Assembly (NCBI GenBank): GCA_012031335.1 | Contig: JAAUTT010000217.1 | Location: 1 to 7,140, forward strand | Source of the DNA: Bacteroidales bacterium | GTDB lineage: Bacteria > Bacteroidota > Bacteroidia > Bacteroidales > JAAUTT01 | Reading direction: 5' to 3' | Length of the DNA: 7,140 nucleotides | Shown here: piece by piece, positions 1-6,173 of the stretch | Layout: every line of letters begins with the position of its first letter | Position numbering within the stretch: the first letter of the stretch is position 1 | Notes under the pieces: generated by a model | Told to the model about the DNA's origin: nothing | What the model saw: the letters and a program-made list of their open reading frames with translations, nothing else | Databases searched by the model: none | Position numbers and translations under genes: made by a program

Positions 1-3000
1 GGAGCATGTAAACGATTTGTTTAACTTTACCTGCGAAACATTAAATTCCTTTTTTGGCCCATCTATAATCCTGTTGTCTAAAGCTGAGGAACCTGGAAAT
101 GCACTCCATCCTTATAAATTTTTCACAAGGGAGAGTCCTTCACAAAAATTTAAAATCTCTACCGGATATAAATAAATTAAGTTCTTCTTTTATCCTTCCA
201 CCCAATTATAAACAGGAACTTTTAACCGGAAAATTAATTGAAATTGCCACTAACAAAGAATTTCCCGCTTTCCCGTTTCAAAACAACAACGACCTGAACT
301 TTTTTGTAATGAAAATAAAATTGAAAATACTTTATCTCGGGGATAAGGGGAATGGTAAGTTATTGGCGGTAATTCATGTTTTTTGCCGAGATAAGGCCTG
401 TGTTTCCGAAAACGAGTTTGTTAATTTATTTATCAATCAGGCGGGTGTTATTATTCAAAATAAGATTGCCGAAAACATTCTCAAAGACAGTGAAGCTCAT
501 TTTTCCAGTCTGGCTAATATGGGACAAGCCTTAATCTGGACTTCCGGCCTGGATATGAAGTGTAATTATTTTAATAAAATCTGGTTGGAATATACCGGCC
601 GAACCCTTGAAGAGGAGATTGGCGACGGCTGGATTGAAGGAGTTCATCCCGACGATCTTGATCGCTGCATCGAAATTTATACATCGTTTTTTAAACGCAA
701 AGAACCATTTAGTATGGATTACCGGTTACGGCGTTACGATGGAGAATACAGGTGGATTCAGGATAACGGCTCTCCTTTGTATAACGGAAATGGTGAGTTT
801 ATCGGATATATGGGCCATTGTTTGGATATAACCAAACACAAAAAGGATGAAGAGGAACTTCTTATGTTTCGCCAGGGGTTCGAACGTTCGGACGATGTTA
901 TTTACATCACCAATCCCGAAGGAATCATCATTTATACCAACCCTTCGTTCGAAAGGGTTTATGGGTATTCTCTTAACGAAATTAAGGGGAAAACTTCTGC
1001 AATCCTTAAAACAGGTACATCCAATGATGAGGATTTTAATCTCTTGCGTGCCAATTTTCTTTCGAATAAGCCCATTGTTGGTGAAATAATTAACAAAACA
1101 AAGGATGGTCGCCTGCTTAATATTGAAAGTTCCATAAGTCCGATTCTTGGACAGAAAGAAAAGTTTTTAGGATACCTGGTATTGCAGCACGATATCACCC
1201 GCCGAAAGTTGGTCGAAATGCAAATCAACAAACTTAGTAAAGCCATTGAGCAATGCCCCGTATCTATAGTTATTACCAACCTTTCGGGCGAATTGGAATA
1301 TGTAAACCCTTATTTTACATATTTAACCGGTTATACTTCCGAAGAAGTTATTGGGAAAAGTCCCAGGATTCTTAAACAGGATGAAGGGGATAAGAATTTT
1401 TATCAAAACTTATGGGGTACCATCACTTCGGGTAAAGAGTGGCGTGGAGAATTTAAAAACAGGAAGAAAAACGGCGAGATATTTTATGAATCGGCCGTCA
1501 TTTCGCCAGTTTATAATGAGTTAGGGGTAATTACAAATTATCTCGGTGTTAAAGAGGATGTTACTGAGCGCCGTAAGGTTGAAGAATCGTTAAAGGAAAG
1601 TGAAAAATTACTGAGGGAGGCTCAGCAATTATCGCGCACTGGTCATTATGTGATAGACCTTGAAACCCGAAAATGGGAAAGTTCACCTGTTTTGGATTCC
1701 ATTCTCGGTATCGATATTGGTTTTGAAAATACTATTGAGAATTTTGGAAAACTGATTGCTCCCGAATACTACCCTGATATTTCGAACCATTATCTCAATC
1801 TGGATAAATTAAAAGATCCATTGGGTATGAATGTAAAATAAAAAGGTACAACGATGGTCAGGAGCGCTGGATATGTATCAAAGGCGATCTGAAATGCGAT
1901 GCTTACGGAAATCCTTTAAGCTATATTGGAACCATTCAGGATATCACCGAAAGAAAAAAAAACCGAACACGAAATCCTGCTTCACAACGAACGGTTTCAA
2001 AGTTTGTTAAGAATTGCCAATTATAAAACGGATAACCTGCAGGATTTGCTCGATTTTTCTTTACAGGAAGCAATTCAGCTTACCGAAAGCCGGATTGGTT
2101 ATATCTACTTTTATGATGAGAAGAATAAGATTTTTAAACTTAATTCCTGGTCTAAGGAGGTGCATAGCCATTGCCGGGTAGCTGAGCCAAATACGCAATA
2201 TGAACTTGAAAAAACTGGTTGCTGGGGCGATGTGGTGAGGTTTCGCAAACCGGTTATGATTAACGATTTTTCAAAAAGCGAATTTGAAATCAAAGGGGTT
2301 CCACAGGGCCATGTTCCTCTTAAAAAGTTTCTTTCTATTCCGGTTATGGTTGAAAATAATATTGTAGCTGTTGTAGGAGTAGCTAATAAAGAGGATGACT
2401 ACGACCAAACTGATATTATTCAGCTAACGTTAATGATGGATTCGGTCTGGAAGGTTGTTGACCGACAGAAAATGATCGAAGAGCTTGTTCTGGCTAAAGA
2501 AAGAGCTATTCAGAGCGATAATCTTAAGTCGGCTTTTCTGGCCAATATGTCGCACGAAATACGTACTCCTATGAATGCCATTATGGGTTTTTCCGAACTT
2601 CTCATTAAAGGTGCAGTTTCGGGTAAATCGCTGGAGAAGTACGCCGAAATTATTCATTCCCGATCTACTTACTTGCTTACTCTCATCGACGATATACTTG
2701 ATCTTTCGAAGGTTGAAGCTGGCATTCTTCGGATTCAAAAACTTCTTTTCATGTGAACGAATTATTTAATGAACTGGCAATTCAATTTAAGTTAAAACTT
2801 CAAAATCTGAAAAAACAGATAAAATTCGTTATAAAAAAAAGAACGACCCGACGAATATTCAGTTATTGTAAGTGATAAAAACCGGATCCAGCAGTTGCTT
2901 ACTAACCTGGTAGATAATGCTATAAAATTTACAACAGAAGGGACAATAACAATGTCGTATTATGCTGATGACAAGTTGGGTATTGTATTCTCTGTCGCAG

Positions 3001-3667
3001 ATACAGGTATGGGAATCGCGCGTAAGGATCACCAGCTTATTTTTGAACGGTTTCATAAATCGAACGATTATGTTTTGAATTATGGTGGCTTGGGATTAGG
3101 CTTGTCGATATGTAAGGACTTGTTAATATTTTAGGAGGCCAGTTATGGGTCGATTCCGAACTTGGCAAAGGATCTGACTTTAAGTTTAGTATTCCTGTAA
3201 GTTTTCAAAATATGGAGGTTACATTAGTACCAGAAACGCAAATAATGATGAGTGAAACTATTTCCCGGCAAATACTTGTTGTTGAGGACGACCAGTATAA
3301 TGTTGAATTATTTCAGAGTATGCTTTCTGATTTTAATGTTTTAGTCGCTATTGATGGTAGGTCGGCGTTAAAATGCTTTGCCGAAAATCCAGGCATTGAA
3401 CTGATATTGATGGATATTGGACTCCCGGATATAAGCGGTTTGGAGGTTACATCCACCATCAGAGCTTCCGGAGCAGATATCCCTATTCTTGCTCTCACAG
3501 CTTTTGTAGGTGAAAATGATATATTGAATTCAAAAAATGCTGGTTGCAACGATTTTATATCCAAACCGGTTGATACGGCAACACTTATTCAGAAAGTAAA
3601 ACAGCACCTGCAGGATAATGCTTTCAAAAATCTAAACCGCCAAACTTTCGTAAAGGAAAATATTTAA
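1..3667 (+). CDS. Multi-sensor hybrid histidine kinase (GAF-PAS x4-GAF-HisKA-HATPase-REC), 5' partial, six apparent frameshifts
   Basis: This is one gene split by six apparent one-base errors. Repair gives about 1221 visible residues from position 2 to the TAA at 3665-3667. Visible order: GAF-like (about 1-160), PAS (163-286), PAS (289-411), PAS (412-540), PAS (544-666), GAF (668-823), HisKA (about 835-910), HATPase_c (about 960-1067), receiver (about 1090-1205). The proposed repairs are: A-run 144-148 one base too long, 1835-1838 one short, 1954-1962 one long, 2737-2741 one short, 2833-2840 one long, and one G missing near 3122. They cancel, so the frame at the end equals that at the start. 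The protein should autophosphorylate on His and pass phosphate to its own receiver, then probably to a separate Hpt or regulator. No transmembrane segment or DNA-binding domain is visible, so a cytoplasmic sensor is likely unless the missing N-terminus anchors it. The ligand is unknown. The family call is secure; that it is a single gene is an inference from restored motifs. Confidence 0.9.
99..1841 (+). CDS. Kinase fragment 1: end of GAF-like domain, three PAS domains and first half of a fourth
   Basis: This is the longest uninterrupted piece of the kinase (580 codons from ATG 99). The ATG is probably not a real start, because the coding signal continues upstream in the frame beginning at position 2 (for example NDLFNFTCETLNSFFG). 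A one-base deletion in the A-run at 144-148 would join that frame to this one. The first third resembles the end of a GAF domain. Three PAS domains follow, each closing with a PAC-type ending: DITKHKK, DITRRK and DVTERRK. The third PAS, containing GKSPRIL, NLWGTITSGKEWRGE and NRKKNGE, closely recalls the flavin-binding PAS of NifL; the second has a weaker version (ILKTGTSNDEDF). The fragment stops inside the fourth PAS at TAA 1839-1841. One extra A in the run at 1835-1838 reads through to the rest of that domain. Confidence 0.85.
   Translation: MHSILINFSQGRVLHKNLKSLPDINKLSSSFILPPNYKQELLTGKLIEIATNKEFPAFPFQNNNDLNFFVMKIKLKILYLGDKGNGKLLAVIHVFCRDKACVSENEFVNLFINQAGVIIQNKIAENILKDSEAHFSSLANMGQALIWTSGLDMKCNYFNKIWLEYTGRTLEEEIGDGWIEGVHPDDLDRCIEIYTSFFKRKEPFSMDYRLRRYDGEYRWIQDNGSPLYNGNGEFIGYMGHCLDITKHKKDEEELLMFRQGFERSDDVIYITNPEGIIIYTNPSFERVYGYSLNEIKGKTSAILKTGTSNDEDFNLLRANFLSNKPIVGEIINKTKDGRLLNIESSISPILGQKEKFLGYLVLQHDITRRKLVEMQINKLSKAIEQCPVSIVITNLSGELEYVNPYFTYLTGYTSEEVIGKSPRILKQDEGDKNFYQNLWGTITSGKEWRGEFKNRKKNGEIFYESAVISPVYNELGVITNYLGVKEDVTERRKVEESLKESEKLLREAQQLSRTGHYVIDLETRKWESSPVLDSILGIDIGFENTIENFGKLIAPEYYPDISNHYLNLDKLKDPLGMNVK
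1842..1962 (+). CDS. Kinase fragment 2: second half of the fourth PAS domain (short piece)
   Basis: In the frame starting at 1844 the sequence reads KRYNDGQERWICIKG, then a beta-strand and turn, then TIQDITERKK. This is the classic C-terminal half of a PAS domain with a PAC motif. It fits directly after the end of fragment 1 and before fragment 3. The piece is bounded by the A-run at 1835-1838, which needs one more A, and the nine-A run at 1954-1962, which needs one fewer. It has no start codon or stop of its own and makes sense only as part of the kinase. Confidence 0.8.
1926..2756 (+). CDS. Kinase fragment 3: GAF sensor domain and HisKA dimerisation/phosphoacceptor domain
   Basis: The true kinase frame enters this piece after the A-run at 1954-1962 (reading TEHEILLHNERF). 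The ATG at 1926 and the residues before that run are out-of-frame translation. A GAF domain (GAF_2 type) occupies about 2003-2470, with recognisable ESRIGYIYFYDE, an internal CWGDVV and the closing IVAVVGVANK. A short helical linker leads to HisKA, whose H-box FLANMSHEIRTPMNAIMGFS carries the predicted phosphoacceptor His at 2553-2555. The second helix ends in the usual LIDDILDLSKVEAG. The piece then runs into a false stop (TGA 2754-2756). One extra A in the run at 2737-2741 restores the normal HisKA-to-ATPase linker (FHVNELFNELAIQFKLKL). Confidence 0.88.
   Translation: MEPFRISPKEKKTEHEILLHNERFQSLLRIANYKTDNLQDLLDFSLQEAIQLTESRIGYIYFYDEKNKIFKLNSWSKEVHSHCRVAEPNTQYELEKTGCWGDVVRFRKPVMINDFSKSEFEIKGVPQGHVPLKKFLSIPVMVENNIVAVVGVANKEDDYDQTDIIQLTLMMDSVWKVVDRQKMIEELVLAKERAIQSDNLKSAFLANMSHEIRTPMNAIMGFSELLIKGAVSGKSLEKYAEIIHSRSTYLLTLIDDILDLSKVEAGILRIQKLLFM
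2757..3134 (+). CDS. Kinase fragment 4: linker and HATPase_c catalytic domain
   Basis: The linker from 2742 reads through to the eight-A run at 2833-2840. Removing one A gives KERPDEYSVIVSDKNRIQQL, which continues straight into the ATPase N-box LTNLVDNAIKFT. The G1 box VADTGMGI, the F-box region IFERFHK and the G2 box GGLGLGLSICKDL follow, so all ATP-binding motifs are present. The frame breaks just after the G2 box. One extra G near 3122 turns a premature TAG into DLVNILGGQLWVDSELGKGS, the standard end of HATPase_c. Without its neighbours this piece would look like a lone 79-residue ATPase fragment. Confidence 0.85.
3123..3667 (+). CDS. Kinase fragment 5: end of HATPase_c and C-terminal receiver domain
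   Basis: In the frame starting at 3122 there is no stop between the end of the ATPase domain and the receiver, so the receiver is fused to the kinase. An ATG at 3212 could be mistaken for the start of a separate 151-residue response regulator. The receiver is complete. It has the acidic pair in VVEDDQYN, the phospho-acceptor Asp in LILMDIGLPD (codon 3413-3415), the switch Thr in ALTAF and the conserved Lys in FISKPVD. It ends about 25 residues after the receiver fold with no output domain, as expected of a hybrid kinase that feeds a phosphorelay. A separate regulator translated from 3212 is possible but less likely, because the residues before it belong to the ATPase fold. Confidence 0.88.
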
Positions 3668-3670
3668 CTT

Positions 3671-3823
3671 TTATTGAAAATTAAATGTTAAGGCTAATTT
3701 AAAGGCAAAATTGTCACCAATTTTTACATATGAATAAGGTCCAAGCCGGTAAAAAACTGCAATACCATAACCAAAAAGTTTCTGGTTCAGTATTTTGTTA
3801 ATAATCAATCCGGTTTCATAATA
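3671..3823 (-). CDS. DUF5686 C-terminal tail beyond the TGA (50 codons)
   Basis: Directly after the TGA, in the same frame, the sequence reads YYETGLIINKILNQKLFGYG, continues through FYRLGPYSYVKIGDNFAFKL and ends ALTFNFQ before TAA (3671-3673). A closing strand pair with a near-terminal aromatic residue is what an outer-membrane barrel needs for insertion by the Bam machinery. Its quality suggests the tail is, or was until recently, translated. It is too short to be noticed by gene finders and lies only 3 bp from the convergent kinase stop. Confidence 0.75.
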   Translation of the reverse strand, partial: YYETGLIINKILNQKLFGYGIAVFYRLGPYSYVKIGDNFAFKLALTFNFQ

Positions 3824-6093
3824 TCATTTTTCCAAAGTTCCAAAGGTAATTCCATGATGGTGTCCGGTATTTCTCATCTTACCCCATCCAGCATTAAAGG
3901 CTATACTTATTTCGGGGTTAAAATTACCACTTTTAAAAAGCAAACTCTCGAAATTCTGTCTGAAATAGCCCGAAACAAATTCCGATGAATAAAATTCATT
4001 CATACGCATTGTACCAAAGCTGTTTTCAGCGTCGAACGAAAAGCCGCTATAACTGCCATGCCCATTGTATAACAGCCCGATAGGCAGCACCCTGTCAGCT
4101 ATTCCCGAAACAAATGTCAGATTTGTTTTTCCAAATTTCTTACTGTTAAATGTTTTGGAAAAACGCGCTTCGTATTTGTGGTATTCCAGGTTGCCATCCC
4201 ATAAATGTATTCCCTGTTTATAGTTTAACCAGATCACAGGGAACCGGGTACCTGTCGATATTTTTCGGCCTCTTGGAGTTAGTACAAACTTTTCTTTAAA
4301 AGTCAGTTTCAACCCAACCCCCAGCTCGGTATAGTCAAATGTGCCTGCAGTGATGGCTTCTGCATTTGTATAGGTGTAATTTGCCAAACTCCTTGAGGCA
4401 TGGGCCAGGCTGAATCTTAATTTCAAATTTTGCAACATGCGAAATGAGAAGGATGATTCAAACCCTTTAATTCTATCCATGCGGTTTACCAGAAAGCCCC
4501 GGTAAAGCTCTGTTGAAAACAGAAACTGGTCGTCAACAAACCGGTAAGCTCCTGTTTCAATTACATCGTTCATATAGTTAAAGCTGAAACGTGTATCCGA
4601 TTCCCATGCCGGAAATAATTGGAGAAAGGCTCCGTATTTGCTTTTTTTATCTGTTATCCCATAGGCATAATGGCCCCCGATAGTAAAGTTCTTCGATAGC
4701 CTGTTATTGGTTTGCATTCCGAGCCCAATTCTAAAGCCTTCTTTGCGATTATAATTGAGAAACCTGCGCAGGTCAACATTTACATAACCTATTGGTATAA
4801 ATCCTGTTGATAGGGTTTCCCATATTTCGAGCCTCTGATCGAGGTTTTTAGCCTTTCCTATACTGTCAAGAATGTGGTAGGTAAGTGAATCACGCCGGGA
4901 TAACGGTACTGGCCTCTGTTGTTTCCAAATTGAGTCGGTTTGATAAAAAGCATCGGGTGCAACACTCAGTACAATATTCGAAAAACGGGTAGAGCTAACA
5001 TCGGGCTCAAGACTGATATTGCGCAGGTACGATTTGCCGTATCCGACCAAAACGAGATTTTTATTGTCTTTAAAAAGGTTTTTTAAACGAAATTTGTGTG
5101 TTTAATTGTGTGGGAAACCACTTACTGTTGTTAATCCGTTCATATCGTTGCTGTATTTTAATTGAGAATGTTTCGTTTTGGGTATAAGCTTCGGCAATCA
5201 CATTCTGGATGGCATAATCCGTCGAATTAATGTAGAGCGTTCCTTTTAAACCATCGAAGTTTTTACCCTGCAGTGGTTTGAATGTAATTACAAACAATGT
5301 GTCGAAGGTTTCTGTAAGAAATGTGTCTTCGAGTAAATAGGAGTAGCGCGATTGACTGCCCGGACTGATAGGATTGAGATAATACTTGTCGAATAATACA
5401 AAAAAGTCGCTATAGAATGAGAATGACTGGAGCTGAGTTGCCAGCAAAGTGAACGAAGGATCTTTGAATCCTGAGACCCTAGATGCTACAATCTTTTCCT
5501 GGTTCTTGTCGGGATATTTGAATTTTCGTTCGCTGATAAATTCCATCAGCATCAGATACGATTTTTCTTTTTGGTCAGCGTGTCTTTAATAGGTGTATTG
5601 TTATTGGTCAGGTTATAAGTGCTGCTCGGCTGCTGTTTTTTCTTTTTGTGTTGTAAAATGCATTTTATTATAGGATGAATAGCTGAACGACAGCATCTTT
5701 TCGGGATTGTTCCGGTTTCTGTTCTCAATAACCTGGTCGATAATACGAAGGGCTGGATTTACACCTGGCATTACCACTACCTCTTGTAAATCAACAGTTT
5801 TTGCCTTAAGTGTTATGTCAAGAACAGAGCCTTTTAATGAATCGAGTGCAACCACTTTGGTTTCATAGCCCAATAAACTATATGTAAGAGAAGGATATTT
5901 ACGGGCATCATTAATTTTGTAAAAACCATCGATATTACTTACAACACCGTATTTTCCTCCGTTAAAAATAATATTTACAAATGCGAGTGGTTCGTTGGTT
6001 TCAGCGTCTTTTACCCTGCCTTTTATTTCGAAGGTTTGGGCCATACTGCTGCAAAGACAAATAGATGCGATGAACGCAAAAAAAAAATTTCAT
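3671..6093 (-). CDS. Secreted carboxypeptidase-regulatory-like/DUF5686 outer-membrane protein, broken by four indels and one in-frame TGA
   Basis: Repairing four one-base errors and reading through one TGA gives a protein of about 806 residues. It starts at ATG 6093 with a signal peptide (MKFFFAFIASICLCSSMAQ, likely cut after SMA). A carboxypeptidase-regulatory-like beta-sandwich follows at about residues 21-105. The DUF5686 hallmark comes next (NPALRIIDQVIENRNRNNPE, SYSSYNKM), and then a long C-terminal part rich in alternating strands that ends LALTFNFQ, like an outer-membrane barrel. Repairs on the + strand: A-run 6078-6087 one too long, T-run 5636-5641 one long, T-run 5562-5566 one short, T-run 5079-5084 one long. 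DUF5686 proteins are widespread in Bacteroidota; their function is not established, so none is assigned. The rluB-like gene lies 80 bp upstream on the same strand. Real pseudogenisation cannot be excluded, but four repairable homopolymer errors favour sequencing error. Confidence 0.85.
3824..5050 (-). CDS. DUF5686 gene fragment C: C-terminal beta-barrel-like region, ending at an in-frame TGA
   Basis: This piece of about 408 codons has only a non-ATG start (TTG), as expected of an internal fragment. It begins LVGYGKSYLRNIS and includes FIPIGYVNVDLRRFLNYN, FRIGLGMQTNNRLSKNFTIG and many amphipathic strands rich in Tyr, Phe, Gly and Asn, consistent with an outer-membrane barrel. It ends HHHGITFGTLEK followed by TGA at 3824-3826. 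The same frame stays open beyond that stop for 50 more family-like codons, so the TGA is probably a substitution (GGA to TGA would restore Gly) rather than the natural end. Confidence 0.85.
   Translation of the reverse strand: MVGYGKSYLRNISLEPDVSSTRFSNIVLSVAPDAFYQTDSIWKQQRPVPLSRRDSLTYHILDSIGKAKNLDQRLEIWETLSTGFIPIGYVNVDLRRFLNYNRKEGFRIGLGMQTNNRLSKNFTIGGHYAYGITDKKSKYGAFLQLFPAWESDTRFSFNYMNDVIETGAYRFVDDQFLFSTELYRGFLVNRMDRIKGFESSFSFRMLQNLKLRFSLAHASRSLANYTYTNAEAITAGTFDYTELGVGLKLTFKEKFVLTPRGRKISTGTRFPVIWLNYKQGIHLWDGNLEYHKYEARFSKTFNSKKFGKTNLTFVSGIADRVLPIGLLYNGHGSYSGFSFDAENSFGTMRMNEFYSSEFVSGYFRQNFESLLFKSGNFNPEISIAFNAGWGKMRNTGHHHGITFGTLEK
5070..5552 (-). CDS. DUF5686 gene fragment B: middle of DUF5686
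   Basis: This 160-codon piece is the middle of the same protein. It contains SRVSGFKDPSFTLLATQLQS, YYLNPISPGSQSRYSYLLED and LKGTLYINSTDYAIQNVIAE, all of which I recognise as typical of the soluble part of DUF5686 before the barrel. The codons just before its first ATG, in the same frame (encoding KSY), belong to the gene. They join fragment A once one T is added to the run at 5562-5566 (+ strand). It ends at a false stop immediately after a six-T run at 5079-5084. Removing one T gives QISFKNLFKDNKNLVLVGYG, which continues into fragment C. Confidence 0.85.
   Translation of the reverse strand: MLMEFISERKFKYPDKNQEKIVASRVSGFKDPSFTLLATQLQSFSFYSDFFVLFDKYYLNPISPGSQSRYSYLLEDTFLTETFDTLFVITFKPLQGKNFDGLKGTLYINSTDYAIQNVIAEAYTQNETFSIKIQQRYERINNSKWFPTQLNTQISFKKPF
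5613..6044 (-). CDS. DUF5686 gene fragment A: carboxypeptidase-regulatory-like domain and DUF5686 N-terminus
   Basis: This 143-codon piece begins at an internal ATG (6044), which is Met17 of the repaired protein. The true start at 6093 is hidden by a ten-A run. The domain begins EIKGRVKDAETNEPLAFVNI and continues GVVSNIDGFYKI, the usual signature of carboxypeptidase-regulatory-like domains that precede TonB-type plugs or barrels. After VVVMPGVNPALRIIDQVI comes the start of DUF5686 proper. The frame is lost in the T-run at 5636-5641 (+ strand). With one base fewer it continues through a low-complexity Ser/Thr/Asn linker (PSSTYNLTNNNTPIKDTL) instead of stopping. Confidence 0.85.
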   Translation of the reverse strand: MAQTFEIKGRVKDAETNEPLAFVNIIFNGGKYGVVSNIDGFYKINDARKYPSLTYSLLGYETKVVALDSLKGSVLDITLKAKTVDLQEVVVMPGVNPALRIIDQVIENRNRNNPEKMLSFSYSSYNKMHFTTQKEKTAAEQHL

Positions 6094-6115
6094 AAACAAT
6101 GCAATTTTAGAAACC

Positions 6116-6146
6116 TAAAAATACAACGATTATGAAATTTTCCAAT
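6116..6146 (-). promoter_or_regulatory. Candidate Bacteroidota promoter for the DUF5686 gene (weak)
   Basis: On the minus strand, TATTTTTA (6123-6116) matches the Bacteroidota -7 consensus TAnnTTTG except at the last base. It is preceded, after 19 bases, by ATTG (6146-6143), which matches three of four bases of the -33 TTTG. The -7 box ends about 22 bases before the proposed ATG at 6093. In such AT-rich DNA a match of this quality can arise by chance. Confidence 0.25.
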
Positions 6147-6154
6147 TATGTTGT

Positions 6155-6168
6155 AAGGTAAATACCTT
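6155..6168. repeat. Small palindrome AAGGTA-AA-TACCTT
   Basis: The two six-base arms are perfect inverted repeats around a 2-bp centre. They extend to nine bases each with one mismatch (6152-6171). The palindrome starts three bases past the rluB-like stop codon, in the spacer before the DUF5686 gene. It could be an operator or a very weak hairpin; low GC and the lack of a T-tract argue against a classical terminator. Confidence 0.4.
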
Positions 6169-6173
6169 ATAAA

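Larger units (their letters stand above)
6094..6173. other. Intergenic spacer between the rluB-like gene and the DUF5686 gene
   Basis: This is the only true non-coding stretch in the window (80 bp). It is very AT-rich and holds a short palindrome next to the rluB-like stop codon and a weak promoter-like pair nearer the DUF5686 start. I see no GC-rich hairpin with a T-tract, so read-through from the rluB-like gene into the DUF5686 gene is plausible. Confidence 0.6.

Noticed and set aside
83..101. GAGGA upstream of ATG 99 as a ribosome binding site
   Set aside because: Coding sequence appears to continue upstream in another frame, and Bacteroidota rely little on Shine-Dalgarno sequences, so the match is probably chance.
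607..1089. Alternate plus-strand frames at 607-831 and 847-1089, and at 2575-2769
   Set aside because: They overlap the PAS and HisKA coding frame, lack domain similarity and lack independent spacing or start signals.
959..1279. A 106-codon open frame on the minus strand inside the kinase
   Set aside because: It lies opposite strongly conserved PAS2 and PAS3 coding sequence and its translation has no recognisable domain; it is an antisense shadow. The same applies to the minus-strand frames at 2111-2293, 2430-2738, 2859-3056 and 3313-3564.
1954..1962. Programmed ribosomal frameshifting at the nine-A run
   Set aside because: A slippery A-run is plausible in isolation, but eleven such events in three unrelated genes, with both gains and losses of a base, are better explained by sequencing error.
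3707..3724. Hairpin AAAATTG-TCAC-CAATTTT as a terminator for the kinase
   Set aside because: The stem has almost no GC, lies within the coding end of the DUF5686 gene and is followed by only one further T, so it is unlikely to be an efficient intrinsic terminator.
3824..3826. TGA as selenocysteine or a reassigned codon
   Set aside because: There is no supporting stem-loop that I can see just after it, the family position is expected to be Gly, and no other in-frame TGA is needed in the three repaired genes.
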